From NCBI GenBank assembly GCA_033064195.1, contig JARBJD010000292.1, forward strand, positions 28,925 through 92,924: a stretch of DNA of 64,000 nt, written 5' to 3'. Numbering within the stretch: the stretch's first letter is position 1; each line of letters opens with the position of its first letter. The position numbers were made by a program, and so were the translations under genes. Shown piece by piece: positions 32,359 to 41,859 of the stretch. The stretch comes from Blattamonas nauphoetae (Eukaryota > Preaxostyla > Oxymonadida). Below the pieces are notes generated by a model. It saw only the letters and a list, made by a program, of their open reading frames with translations. It ran no database searches and was not told where the DNA came from.

Positions 32359-35113
32359 TCACTTGCTGTGAAATGCCACGGCCAGCTCATGGAGTATCTG
32401 CTCAGGTCGCATCCTTCTGCGGGAAGGAGAGAATGTTCTCTTGATATGCGAGAAATATCTCTCACATTCAATTTCCGACGCGACCATAGCTCCCATTGTG
32501 AGCGCACAGTCACAGAGAGCTTCAGCTTTTGAATAATCCCGATATTGTCTCCAAAACGTCTGAAATCTGTCAACTGTAATCTTTTCCGAGTGTGCCTCTT
32601 CATGATTGAGCCATACATCAAATTCCTCTGCCAAACTTGCGGGAATTGTCCGAAATACAGAGTGTGCAGTCATAGTGAATCCATCATAAATTTCTGTGTG
32701 GAAGGACCGAAGATTCGATAACAGAACAAGACTAGGAGAATGTGGAAGTTCATCTGGCAGAACTTCTTCTGATTGAGAATCGTCACCCAATGTTGCAATG
32801 CTAGGGATTTGAAACCCAGTTTTGACTGCCCTCATGTGTCGTTGAGGAGGTGAGTAGACAATTTCTGAGATGAGAGTGCCGAATAGTGCTTTTCTGTTCT
32901 GAGTGATTGGATGGTGCGAAGGTGGACGGATGGGGGAAACATGAGTTGATAGTGAGGGATTAGACGAAGATTGCGGATTTTGACCGGACAGTCCCGTATT
33001 GATGACACTTTGAGTGGCTTGTGGAATCTGAGGTTCCGGTGATGCCTCAATCGAGTGTTTTGGTCGTGGATACGTGAACATGGTCATGGAGAGTTGACCT
33101 GTTCGTGGAATATAGAGAGATGAGAGTGGATGAAGTGGAAGAAGCTGTGGAAGAGAGGTGGCGATGGTGTGTGTTTGTTCCTTGCTAACTTTCGTCGCCG
33201 ATGGGACAGGAGCATCAAAAAGGACATCAGAGATGGGATCTTCTCCGGAATGGGCTCGTTTGGTTGGGAGGATGGGGGGCATGTCACAAATCTCTGGAGA
33301 GGTGGATTTCAGCACTTGTGCATCACGTTGTCTCTCCTTTCTTTTCTCCCTTCGTGCAGCTCGTCCTCTCATTTCAATATCAGATAGTGTCTCCTGATCG
33401 TCTTCGCACAGATCAATCCATTCGGGTTCTGTGTCTATCTCGTCAAAGACGAGGTCAAGCGGTGTAAAGGGACTTGGTACGTCGAGGGAGGAGCTGAGAA
33501 TGGAACAGTCGGTGTGGTAGGAATCTCGTCCTTCCCTTGTCAGAGAGTAGGAGAATAGCATCAGTGATGAAGTTGAATTGCAGAAGAATCGTAAAAAGAG
33601 ACAGTCAATGACAACATCACCAATCTCTTTCCATCGAGTCGGTGAGTCTGCAAGGTTCTGTAAAATTGTCTGCATTGTCCGGACAACGATTGGAAACACA
33701 TTGGAAATGACACAGGATCGCTCTCCGAACTTATTCTTCATTTGATACAGTGGCTGCAAGATTTTTGAATTTCTGAAATTTCCTTAAAGAATTGAACTTC
33801 AGAATCTGATAGAGTCGGAAAGGCTGTGTAGTGAGCAGAGTACCATGAGACTGGCCGGATCTCATCCAGCCATCGAGTTGGGGAGAAAGTTGGTGGGGAT
33901 GAACCGATTTGTTTCGATACATTCGGAGGAAATACACGTGTGCAGTTGTGGAGAGTCTCCAATATGATTTTGAGGTGAGGTGAGAATAGCTTAGCGTCAG
34001 TCCACGCAAGGTCCAATAGGTGATTGTGGCATCGGCCAACCAGAGGTGTCGATGTTTGTTTGACAGTTTGTTGGAGCGCTTCTGGTTGAGGAGTTCGGTC
34101 AATTTGATCCACAGTTCTGAGCCCATTTTGGAGAGCAATCGCATTGTCAGCAACAAATCCAATAACTTTGATCCCATGTTTGATTAGAATAGCTGAACTC
34201 TCCGCGGCAAAATTGGCATAGAACAAGGCATTCATATCATCTTCCGCATTAGATGTGTGGATAAGTAGAGGCTCAAAAGTTGTCTGAGGGGCCACAAAAA
34301 TCGCGAGGAGAAAATGAAGAGGCCCAACTTTTCCACCATCAATCACAACGCTTCCACAAAGACCGCGTCTTGCCGTCAGTGCATCAAGAATAACTTTTTG
34401 TCCAAATTTACCTAATCTGTCCTGAATGCGGCGTCGATTCAGCGTTTTTTTGCAGAGACTGATTTCTTGGTGGTTTGACCGTTTTCCAACTTGGATTAGT
34501 TCGTTTGCCAGGTCTCGAAAGTCATCAGAACCTGCTGCATTGTACGAAACAGTGTGCCGTGAACAGAATTTGTACAGTTTATGTTCAAACTGTGTGAACT
34601 TATCATCAACTGCAATTTGTTGTTGTTTTTCAGGATTCTTGTTTTTATATTGATGAATATGACGATGATCCCAAGTGCTTTTTCTTGATATATACCGACA
34701 AATCCCCCCACTGTCGTCCACGTGTCTGCATAGAAACAAAATGCGTCCCTTCTGGAAGGGAGCTTTCGTTTTGATGTATCTTGCTCGCACCGCAATGGCT
34801 GAAGGAACAGAATTTTGCTTTTCAATCACTTCCTGATATTCAAATATTGTGTTCCCATCCAATTCTAAAATGAACTGAAGTGAAAAGAAAACACAGACTG
34901 AACCACGGTCCATTCGATGATTCGTTCATTCAACGAAGGTTGGATCTCCGCGATCACTATTTCAGTGAGATCCGAGAAATGACTTAGATCAATTGCCCAT
35001 ACCTGTTTTTTCTGATCAAATGAGTCATGAAAGTCTGAAAATAAGAGTGAAATCATGTGATTGATCTGACGATAATTCCTAAATTTCATTTCAAGAAGAA
35101 AATACACGGACAC
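32359..35113 (-). CDS. hAT-family transposase (interrupted frame)
   Basis: The pieces lie in order on the minus strand. A 5' exon (about 35113-34915; MKFRNYRQINHMISLLFSDF) is followed by 34913-33738 and 33759-32359. The second piece has a Cys/His zinc-binding region (FLCRHVDDSGGICRYI then HRHIHQ) and catalytic motifs VVIDGGKVG and GFVADNAIALQNG, plus CHNHLLDLAW. The third piece ends with SEIECERYFSHIKRTFSPSR, the hAT C-terminal dimerisation region with the last acidic residue. The second and third pieces are joined by a one-base shift or a tiny intron near 33760-33785 (FRNSKILQPLYQM). A Ser/Pro-rich insert (about 33500-32700) breaks the usual helical insertion domain and could be unrecognised intron. 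It may be inactive. Confidence 0.75.
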
Positions 35114-35171
35114 TCACGTCATTGACTCGAATTTCAATTTCCCCTCGATCCCTTTCGGAGAAATGGTAACT

Positions 35172-35300
35172 CTAAATTATGGGTTCCGGAATTTCTCCGG
35201 TCAGTGACCGTCAGTACTTTTCGGTGAAAACTGACCGGCCAAAAGTGCCGGTCAGTGTCACCCGAGAATATTTAAAAGGGTCAGATCTCAGCAATACAAT
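35172..35300 (+). repeat. Copy 2 of the CTGACCGG repeat
   Basis: The tract TCCGGTCAGTGACCGTCAGT then CTTTTCGGTGAAAACTGACCGG matches, inverted, the region 41764-41850; the following GCCGGTCAGTGTCA and GGGTCAGATCTCAGCA match 30205-30290. It lies just upstream of the hAT transposase start, so it may be that element's end. Confidence 0.6.
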
Positions 35301-35494
35301 AAAACACATTCTTTAATCGAGAAATCGGCGAACAAACAGATATATCAGTCAATATTTTCTAATTGATCCCGTTTGGCAACCTTCATTCCATTGTTTTTTA
35401 TCGGATGTATTCTTCAAATCCGTTGGATTAGAATAAGAGGGAGAGAATAAAGAGAAGTGAAGTGAAAGCGAGTGTGAAGAGAGAAGAGATCAGC

Positions 35495-35908
35495 TTAGTC
35501 CATCACCACTTCCACACTCCCTCCAACCATCGACGCCTCTTGAAGCACTTCTGACGACACAATCTCAACTGAATTCCTTGTGAAATACATTTGAATGACG
35601 AATCGGAAGGGAACAGGAATGTTGGAGAAGAAGACTGGCTGTGTCTCTCCATCTTGCGACAGCTTCAATGTTCTCTTTCCTTCTCGTCCATCTGCCTCCA
35701 TCACCACTCGCTGTCCAGCTGCCACTGCCTTACATGCTGATCATTTGTGAGATTCCTTTCCATTTTGACGTGCACATCGATTGTCTGGATGGAGTTTCCA
35801 ACCAGCTGCTCTTTTGAGATTTGAGAAAAAACCCTGTGTTGGTGTTGCCTGTTCAACCATGTCGGTGGCAATCAGACCAACTTGAAAAATGGAATTGAAT
35901 CGGTTTCT
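35495..35908 (-). pseudogene. 3' part of the split kinase gene: end of the SPRY-like domain
   Basis: It continues the frame cut at 40015. After the DIRS element the sequence reads RNRFNSIFQVGLIATDMVEQ and on to GRSVEVVMD-like residues ending in VVMD and TAA at 35495, close to the paralogue at 9553. One in-frame TGA (35741-35743, within SHK-stop-SACKAV) replaces Gly of the paralogue, so the end of the domain would be lost even without the DIRS insertion. Confidence 0.85.
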
Positions 35909-35992
35909 GATCATCGGTTTAGGAGAGAGTGAAGAAGAGTGAGATACATCTCTGACATGGACAGAAACACAGAGAGAGGATATTGGGTCAGA
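35909..35992. repeat. DIRS terminal inverted repeat at the 3' end of the element
   Basis: It reads GATCATCGGTTTAGGAGAGA, then GAGTGAGATACATCTCTGAC and on to GGGTCAGAT. The inner 57 or so bases match the other terminus inverted with one mismatch; the outer about 34 bases are specific to this end and are found again in the internal complementary region. Confidence 0.9.
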
Positions 35993-36172
35993 TACTTGGG
36001 AGAAAGATACCCACACAACCAGAACCGAAGATGAAGAAGAAACTCTGAAGTTGAAACTTGTCGAACACAAGGCCGACAACCAATCCTCCAGCCCGAAGGC
36101 GAATGAACTCGAAAGATAAGCGTGAAGAAGTTACAATCAAACGAAATCAATGTTGAGAGGGTGGGAGGGAGG

Positions 36173-36250
36173 TCACTCTTCTTCACTCTCTCCTAAACCG
36201 ATGATCATTCTTCAATGATCTGGTTCAGGACAGAGTTCCGAAGAGTGAGA
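36173..36250. repeat. DIRS internal complementary region
   Basis: The left half (36173-36206) is the reverse complement of the outer end at 35909, and the right half (36203-36250) is the reverse complement of the outer end at 40015. They share GATC at 36203-36206. This abutting of both termini is the hallmark of DIRS elements and is thought to template circle formation before integration. Confidence 0.92.
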
Positions 36251-37189
36251 CTTGGGAGTCAAGGGCAAGATGTAGTGTTTCTGGATCACACCCGACTTGA
36301 CCGACAACCGCGCGCCTTCAGCGACTGAAGGGATTGACTCTCCCATGCGGATCCTTGCGGAGATCCCTGCATGCTTCGGAGCATACGGTTGAAAAGAGTC
36401 TGGAATGTCAGACTTTCTCATCAGTTTTCGAACCAGGTCGCGGACCTCATCCACTCTCCTCTCTCTTCCACTCGTAACATCGAAGAAGAGGCCCACCGTC
36501 TCCCAGTCCTTTGGCCTTTCGGCCCGAATCAATTGCACCACCTTCTCCAAACTCCCCGTCATCCGCAACTCATCCTCAATCTCGTCCTCTCTCAACACCA
36601 CTCTCTCTGGTTCCGGACTTCGCTTCAGTCTCGCGATCAAGACAATTGTATTCCCACTCGTCTCCAATCCGACACTCCCACATCGAATCGATGTCATCTC
36701 TGTGTATCTCATGGCATGATTCAAGATCATCGAGGTTGCCACAACCTGTTGCCAGTCCCCACAGGATTGTGCCACTGTTTTCATCCCCTTGATGCCATCC
36801 TCCAATTGCTTCGCATCGAAAATCTCCCTGTACCTCGCCTGCTTTGGCTCAGTTCGCTTTTGTCCCCGGAAGTACAGTTGGACAGCCTTTGATTGGCTGA
36901 CGTCCTCCACCCCAATATGCTTGCACAGAAAGCTCAACGCCGATCGTGCAGTCTCCTTGGATCTTGTCCCACCAGTCCTCTGCGAGAGGAAATTAATGAC
37001 TGCCGCATCATCAATGGATTCCCAGTCTCTATTCTCAACAACACACCACTTGATCCATCTCTTCATCTCACCCGCATAGTTGCTCCTTGTCTGCTCCGTG
37101 AGACCATTCTTCCAAACCTGAGCAGCTTCCTCTGAGAAGCGTTTCATCTTTCCCAGCTCGTCCCAAATGTCTGTCGAATCCAAAAGCAT
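36212..37189 (-). CDS. DIRS tyrosine recombinase
   Basis: About 325 residues from the Met at 37187-37189. A SAM-like N-terminal helical domain (KNGLTEQTRSNYAGEMKRWI, residues about 25-110) binds DNA. The catalytic domain has the first Arg in NHAMRYTEMTSIR, a His in PYAPKHAGISARI and the nucleophile Tyr in VIQKHYILPL near the end. It would integrate the circular DNA copy at GATC. The first about 45 nt overlap the reverse transcriptase gene. The same frame stays open far upstream to 39010, across the whole reverse transcriptase gene. Confidence 0.85.
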   Translation of the reverse strand: MLLDSTDIWDELGKMKRFSEEAAQVWKNGLTEQTRSNYAGEMKRWIKWCVVENRDWESIDDAAVINFLSQRTGGTRSKETARSALSFLCKHIGVEDVSQSKAVQLYFRGQKRTEPKQARYREIFDAKQLEDGIKGMKTVAQSCGDWQQVVATSMILNHAMRYTEMTSIRCGSVGLETSGNTIVLIARLKRSPEPERVVLREDEIEDELRMTGSLEKVVQLIRAERPKDWETVGLFFDVTSGRERRVDEVRDLVRKLMRKSDIPDSFQPYAPKHAGISARIRMGESIPSVAEGARLSVKSGVIQKHYILPLTPKSHSSELCPEPDH

Positions 37190-39528
37190 TTCAGGACTCC
37201 ATCCGGTAATCTTGCCCCGCTTGCCTTCAATCCCATTCCCTCGACCAACACCTCTCTGCTTCTTCCGACTATCAGTGTCTTCTCTGCTACAGTCTTTAAC
37301 TCTGCCACGCCCAACAGCGCTGGCCAGTCGAACGCCACCACCAATGCTTCCACGCCCTCTCTCACGATCTTTCGTACGACTTGCAGAAGCAAAGGGTTCG
37401 GAGGGAACGCGTAAACAACGTCTTTTCTCCAATCCATGAGTAGTCCGTTTGTCGCCACTGCTGTCTTTTCCTTCTTCCAACTGGCGAACCGCGGGAGTTG
37501 TGTGTTTTCTTCCGACGCGAACGCATCCAACGTCGGAAGACAACTCATCTGAGCGCAACACCTCTTGAAAACTTCTCTCTTCAACATGTAGTCGGATCCG
37601 TCCTCCATTCGGGACAGACGATCCGCCAGATGGTTGTCTGCGCCGGGGAGATGTACCGCCATCAACCTTCCCCGGAATTGTTCCACCTCGCAAAGGATAT
37701 CTGTGAGAAGCGGGAGGAGACTCAACGAGCACGCCAATCTGTTCACGTCGAACACTGTTGTAGTGTTGTCGCTTTGGAGGAGAACGTGGTCTCCTGTCGT
37801 GATCCTCCCTTCTTTCCTCATCGCTGACAATGCCGCTCCGACAGCTCTCATCTCCCTCCAATTCGACGACCTCGTTCTCTCCTCCTCCCTGAAGCGGCTC
37901 TGAAACACGCTTCTTTCTCTTCCCTGTCTCTCCAAGATTGCACCCATGCCCCATTCGGATGCATCCGTTGTGAGAGTCACCGTGGGTATGAACGGGTTGA
38001 TTGTTGCTGAAGACGCTCTCGTCAGACGACCCTTCCACCATTCCAGCTCCCCAATCTCCTCCTTCCCCAACAAGCCTGTCGTCGCGTACGACCCTCGCAG
38101 AAGCAACTCCTCCTTCTTGTGTGTTAAATGTCTTGTCCTGATGTGTGCTTGCATTTCCGCCAGCGAGAAAGATTGGAGTGTGCCGATGAGCGAGGCTAGG
38201 GACCAAACCTTGCACGGTTTCCCTTTCTGTGCCTGAATGAGTTTGGCGGCGACCTTCTTCCGAGCTGCGACCACCTTCGCCTCGGGCACGGTCACTGTCA
38301 TTGCCTGGCTGTCCCAAACAAAACCCAGGAACTCCATCCTCTGCGCTGGGTGCAGTTGCGATTTGCTTTTGTTGACGGTGAAACCGAAGTTGTCCAGTTC
38401 CATCAGTACCCTCTCGGCCTTGCTCATCAATCCCTCCTCTGTCTCGTCCAACACTAATATATCGTCCAAGTACGCGATCATCCTGACGGTCGGCCTTAGT
38501 CGAGAGACAACGACCCTCATCAACTTCGTAAAGATCAACGGGGCTAACGACAGCCCATACGGCAAAGTCAAGTGTTGGAAGAAACTCCTGCCGTATTGAA
38601 AGCATAGAAGTGGTCGAGATGCCTGATGGATTGGCACATGCTGATATGCCAATGTCAGATCGATCTTGCTCATCCAATCTCCTTGTTTGATGAGCTGCGA
38701 GACTACTCTTGTCCCCTCCATCTTGAAGTGCCCAGCTGTCATCAGTTTGTTTGCCGGTCGACAATCGAGAATCCGGCGAAACGTCCCATCGGACTTCGGC
38801 ACCAGAAACGAGTTGTTGAGAAGAGTCACTTCCTCTGCTTGGACTTCTTTGATCATCTGTTGCTCCAGTTCCTTCTTTAGAATCCCCTCGAATGCGACCC
38901 TCTCCTTCTCGTTCTTGAGGATGATTCGCGAATGTCCCTTGCTGACTGGAAGTGCGTTGAATGGGATTTGTATCCCGTCCTTCATGCTGGGCCACCCTGC
39001 CTCGGCCCAACTCACCGCTCTTTGCGAGAGGAACCCACCAATTCCATGGCCCTCCCTCTCGCGCTCCTGCCTTTGAAAGAAACGACCCAGAAGATAGTCG
39101 AACTGAATCTTTGATACCGAAGATAGGTTGATGACTGAACTGTGAGGTGATGGTTGTGTAGTTGGCATTCCCTGTCTGACTGCCTCGAACATCCCCACTA
39201 CCAATTGTACATTCAGGAATGTTTCCTTCTTTAGTTGGACCAACCTGTTATCAACCTTTCGATTCTTCGAGGACACGAATTGCTTCAGGACATCCTCGTT
39301 CAACTGCATTCCATCAGCAAACTTCACCACATCTCGCACAGCCCCCAAAGCCTGCTGATCCCAATTGAACAATGGCAGTTCACGGGCCGCACTAACAAGC
39401 ATTGCATGGAAATTCTGGACGTCATCCTGCACTGGTTGAACTTGCCCGGTCTCATTCTGCACGATTGGGTCAAACCGTACCATCGGTCTCTGCGCCTCCG
39501 GCCGAAAGATCGGAGGCGTGACACCCAC
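37144..39528 (-). CDS. DIRS reverse transcriptase and RNase H
   Basis: A 794-residue frame. N-terminal about 200 residues are gag-like or linker. Reverse transcriptase motifs follow: FLVPKSDGTFRRILD (residues about 245-260), LTLAYQHVPIH, LPYGLSLAPLIFTK and the catalytic YLDD (near 38462). RNase H motifs follow: TTDASEWGMG, LLQSDNTTTV and HLPGADNHLADRLSR. The C-terminal about 150 residues are the methylase-like region seen in many DIRS elements. It copies the element RNA to DNA. No internal stop is present, so it looks functional. The start is not certain; a frame link to the gag-like frame just upstream is possible. Confidence 0.9.
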   Translation of the reverse strand: MGVTPPIFRPEAQRPMVRFDPIVQNETGQVQPVQDDVQNFHAMLVSAARELPLFNWDQQALGAVRDVVKFADGMQLNEDVLKQFVSSKNRKVDNRLVQLKKETFLNVQLVVGMFEAVRQGMPTTQPSPHSSVINLSSVSKIQFDYLLGRFFQRQEREREGHGIGGFLSQRAVSWAEAGWPSMKDGIQIPFNALPVSKGHSRIILKNEKERVAFEGILKKELEQQMIKEVQAEEVTLLNNSFLVPKSDGTFRRILDCRPANKLMTAGHFKMEGTRVVSQLIKQGDWMSKIDLTLAYQHVPIHQASRPLLCFQYGRSFFQHLTLPYGLSLAPLIFTKLMRVVVSRLRPTVRMIAYLDDILVLDETEEGLMSKAERVLMELDNFGFTVNKSKSQLHPAQRMEFLGFVWDSQAMTVTVPEAKVVAARKKVAAKLIQAQKGKPCKVWSLASLIGTLQSFSLAEMQAHIRTRHLTHKKEELLLRGSYATTGLLGKEEIGELEWWKGRLTRASSATINPFIPTVTLTTDASEWGMGAILERQGRERSVFQSRFREEERTRSSNWREMRAVGAALSAMRKEGRITTGDHVLLQSDNTTTVFDVNRLACSLSLLPLLTDILCEVEQFRGRLMAVHLPGADNHLADRLSRMEDGSDYMLKREVFKRCCAQMSCLPTLDAFASEENTQLPRFASWKKEKTAVATNGLLMDWRKDVVYAFPPNPLLLQVVRKIVREGVEALVVAFDWPALLGVAELKTVAEKTLIVGRSREVLVEGMGLKASGARLPDGVLKCFWIRQTFGTSWER

Positions 39529-39869
39529 CTCAACTTGTAGCTGCGGCGTTTGTTTTGTGGAGTGAGGTGGTGAGCAAAGATATTGGGTGTCCTAACCAGC
39601 TGTGGTCGAACCACTTCCTGTGGGAGTCCCGTCAGTGGGGCCACCCACTCGTCAGAATTAAGTCCTAATCCTACGTCAACAGCCAACATAATCAATCTGA
39701 GTACATGAAACAAAGCAGGGGCTGCAGCCACGAGGTACGCTGGCATTTGGATTCCAATGAATTCACGAGCTCGGGGAAGCTCCGGATTCTGCATCACTGT
39801 GATGACCTCTGCAGCGAAATTTCGGTACTCTCCGAGTTTTCCCAACAGCACTTCGATGTTATCGTTCAT
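39324..39869 (-). CDS. DIRS gag-like protein
   Basis: The first open frame of the element, starting MNDNIEVLLGKLGEYRNFAA about 145 bp inside the 5' end. Residues 1-110 are mostly helical and hydrophobic, as in DIRS gag-like proteins; the rest is basic and overlaps the reverse transcriptase frame out of register, so the real C-terminus may be shorter or frameshift into that gene. Confidence 0.6.
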   Translation of the reverse strand: MNDNIEVLLGKLGEYRNFAAEVITVMQNPELPRAREFIGIQMPAYLVAAAPALFHVLRLIMLAVDVGLGLNSDEWVAPLTGLPQEVVRPQLVRTPNIFAHHLTPQNKRRSYKLRWVSRLRSFGRRRRDRWYGLTQSCRMRPGKFNQCRMTSRISMQCLLVRPVNCHCSIGISRLWGLCEMW

Positions 39870-39918
39870 ATGTGTAATGTTTTCCGAAAAGAAAAAGTGT
39901 GAAAGATAATGTCAAGAG

Positions 39919-40015
39919 ATCTGACCCAATATCTTCTCTCTGTGTTTCTGTCCATGTCAGAGATGTATCTCACTCTTCGGAACTCTGTCCTGAACCAGAT
40001 CATTGAAGAATGATC
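39919..40015. repeat. DIRS terminal inverted repeat at the 5' end of the element
   Basis: On the minus strand it begins GATCATTCTTCAATGATCTG, passes GGACAGAGTTCCGAAGAG and continues into the 57-bp shared repeat (GAGTGAGATACATCTCTGAC). Confidence 0.9.
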
Positions 40016-41735
40016 ACAAATGTGATTCGAACAACGACTGGTCCGAAAGAGAGTGAGAAGAGTGACGAGTACTCAGTGACGCTTTTGGTGAACACATTTC
40101 CAGAAAGGGTGAACTTGACTCGCGTGAACACTTCGATTGCGTCTGCTCCGATTCTGCTGCTTACAACTAGCACTCCAGTTCTCTCTGATCGTGGTCCAAC
40201 AGTCCGCAGTTCTGTTCCCTTCCTTCCTTCCTCTTTCCCATCCATTCCTTTCGGCTTCCCCGTTCGCATCATCGCTGCCATTTCGTCCATCTTCCTCCTC
40301 AGTTCATTCCGCTCTTTCTTCGCCTCTTCCCTTTCTGTCATCCTTGCGTTGTGTTCGAGATGTCGTGCAGCTTGTTCTTCCTTCAGCCGATTTTGGAGCA
40401 TACTCATACCTCGAGTCAGTTCTGCCACTTTCGCTTCCGATGTTCGAAGAGTGTCTTCGAGATCTCCAACCCGCTTTTCTGTTTCTCTTGACTTCATCTC
40501 ACTCAGCTTCCATCCTTCCTCTGTCGTGTTGATCAGGCATCGAAGAATTCTCGATTCCACAAGTTGTTTGCTCGTCAATCGTGACCCACAATCCTGAATA
40601 CAAAACAGACACACAAACACAAAATGAGTGAGAGAGAAGAGAAGAATCCAGGTGAAGAAAAATGAAAGAAAAACAAAAAAAGAATAAAGGAGGACAAACA
40701 GGATCCAACATTCGCATCAGCAGTTCTCGTTCTTTCTCTCCACAACTCTTTCCAATCTGCGTTGCCTTGAATGACCCAATCTCGCGAATCAATCCTGGCG
40801 CATGCTCCGATCGGAACGGCGACTTCCCAAAAAGAAGAAAGTGAAGCACAATCCCCAACGCCCACACATCCGACGATCCACTTGCACGCCCTTGAACATC
40901 CTCCATTCGTTCCGGCGACACGTATTGCATCGACATCACTCCACGTGTCGAGCTCCCATCTTCCGATTCTGCCGCTCCAAGATCACCTGAAACACGACAC
41001 GACGAAAAAACAAAAAAAAATGGAAAAAGAGAGACATCGATGGATTGTTTCGAACATGTGGAACGTTGAATGGCGAAAGAGGGGAAAAAAGGGAGAATCA
41101 AAGAGAAATCGAAAGAGAAAGATTGATACAAACACAGTTTCGAATGGCCATCTCCAAAAAGAAGAATGTTCTCTAATTTCACGTCCCCGTGTGCTGTTCG
41201 TTCTTTTGCATGGTTATGCATGAAATAAAGTGCCGACGAAACATCAACCATCACTTGATAAACAATCTGAACAACCAGAAACAGAGCAATGAATAAGCAG
41301 AATTAAGATCCAAAGAAGCATGCAAAATAAAGAAACATCCTAATATCAACGATAAAGAGGCAGGGAAGAGCGAAAGGTTGATAATATGACCAAAATAGCG
41401 ACAAAATTGACAAACATGACGACCAATCAGAACTTCACGTTCCGAGTGAGATTTCACCACCTGAGCAAGAGATTGTTCTCCCAGTTCCATCACAATCGCC
41501 TGCATGTTCTCCATCGCAATCACCTCCTTCAATTCCACAATTCCAGGATGAACAAAAAGTTGAAGTCGATGAACTTCACGCTCAATCTTCTTTCGATCTT
41601 TCTCTGATGTGCATCGCATCAGTTTCACCGCAAAATGTTCTCCTGTTGAATTTTCTGAAACTTCCACAACACTTCCGAATCCTCCATCGTTGATGTTTCT
41701 TAAGAACCGATCTGCGAGATAAGGAGGACAATATC
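40016..41735 (-). pseudogene. 5' part of the split protein kinase gene
   Basis: Several short exons encode a protein kinase: Gly-rich loop NDGGFGSVVEV and AVKLM Lys (about 41690-41610), catalytic loop AHGDVKLENILL (about 41180), metal-binding GDLGAAE (DLG for DFG, about 40975), SPERM (APE) and DVWALGIVLHFLLFG. Catalytic Lys and Asp are present, with HGD in place of HRD. A coiled coil (KVAELTRGMSMLQNRLKEEQ) and the start of the SPRY-like domain (FTLSGNVFTKSVTEYSSLFS) follow, then the frame meets the DIRS element at 40015 just after ITFVI. Joining across the element keeps frame into 35908. Introns of roughly 60-150 nt are inferred from frame and GT-AG ends. The kinase and coiled-coil part could still be made, ending in three codons of DIRS sequence. 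Confidence 0.85.
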
Positions 41736-41763
41736 ATCTCGTATGAATCTAAAAATAGGCTTG

Positions 41764-41850
41764 TCTGACCGGCACTGACCGGTCAGTTTTCACCGAAAAG
41801 TACTGACGGTCACTGACCGGAGTTATTTCGGAACCCATCTTCCAGAGTTA
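41764..41850 (-). repeat. Copy 3 of the CTGACCGG repeat (inverted)
   Basis: The minus strand reads TCCGGTCAGTGACCGTCAGT then CTTTTCGGTGAAAACTGACC, matching 35190-35245. It lies directly upstream of the kinase gene. Together the two copies face each other across the kinase gene and DIRS element. Confidence 0.65.
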
Positions 41851-41859
41851 TCATTTCTC

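Larger units (their letters stand above)
35909..40015 (-). mobile_element. Complete DIRS-type tyrosine-recombinase retrotransposon
   Basis: The element is 4.1 kb, bounded at both ends by GATC (35909-35912 and 40012-40015), and sits inside the SPRY-like exon of a kinase gene. It has inverted terminal repeats, an internal complementary region at 36173-36250, and gag-like, reverse transcriptase/RNase H and tyrosine recombinase frames in the order usual for DIRS elements. There are no LTRs and no longer target duplication, consistent with integration by a recombinase at a short identical sequence. Confidence 0.93.

Noticed and set aside
35911..36186. Small frame at the 3' end of the DIRS element
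   Set aside because: It lies in the terminal repeat region and has no family features.
32359..41850. LTR retrotransposon bounded by the CTGACCGG repeats
   Set aside because: Copies at 35.2 and 41.8 kb are inverted, not direct, and no LTR-type polyprotein lies between.
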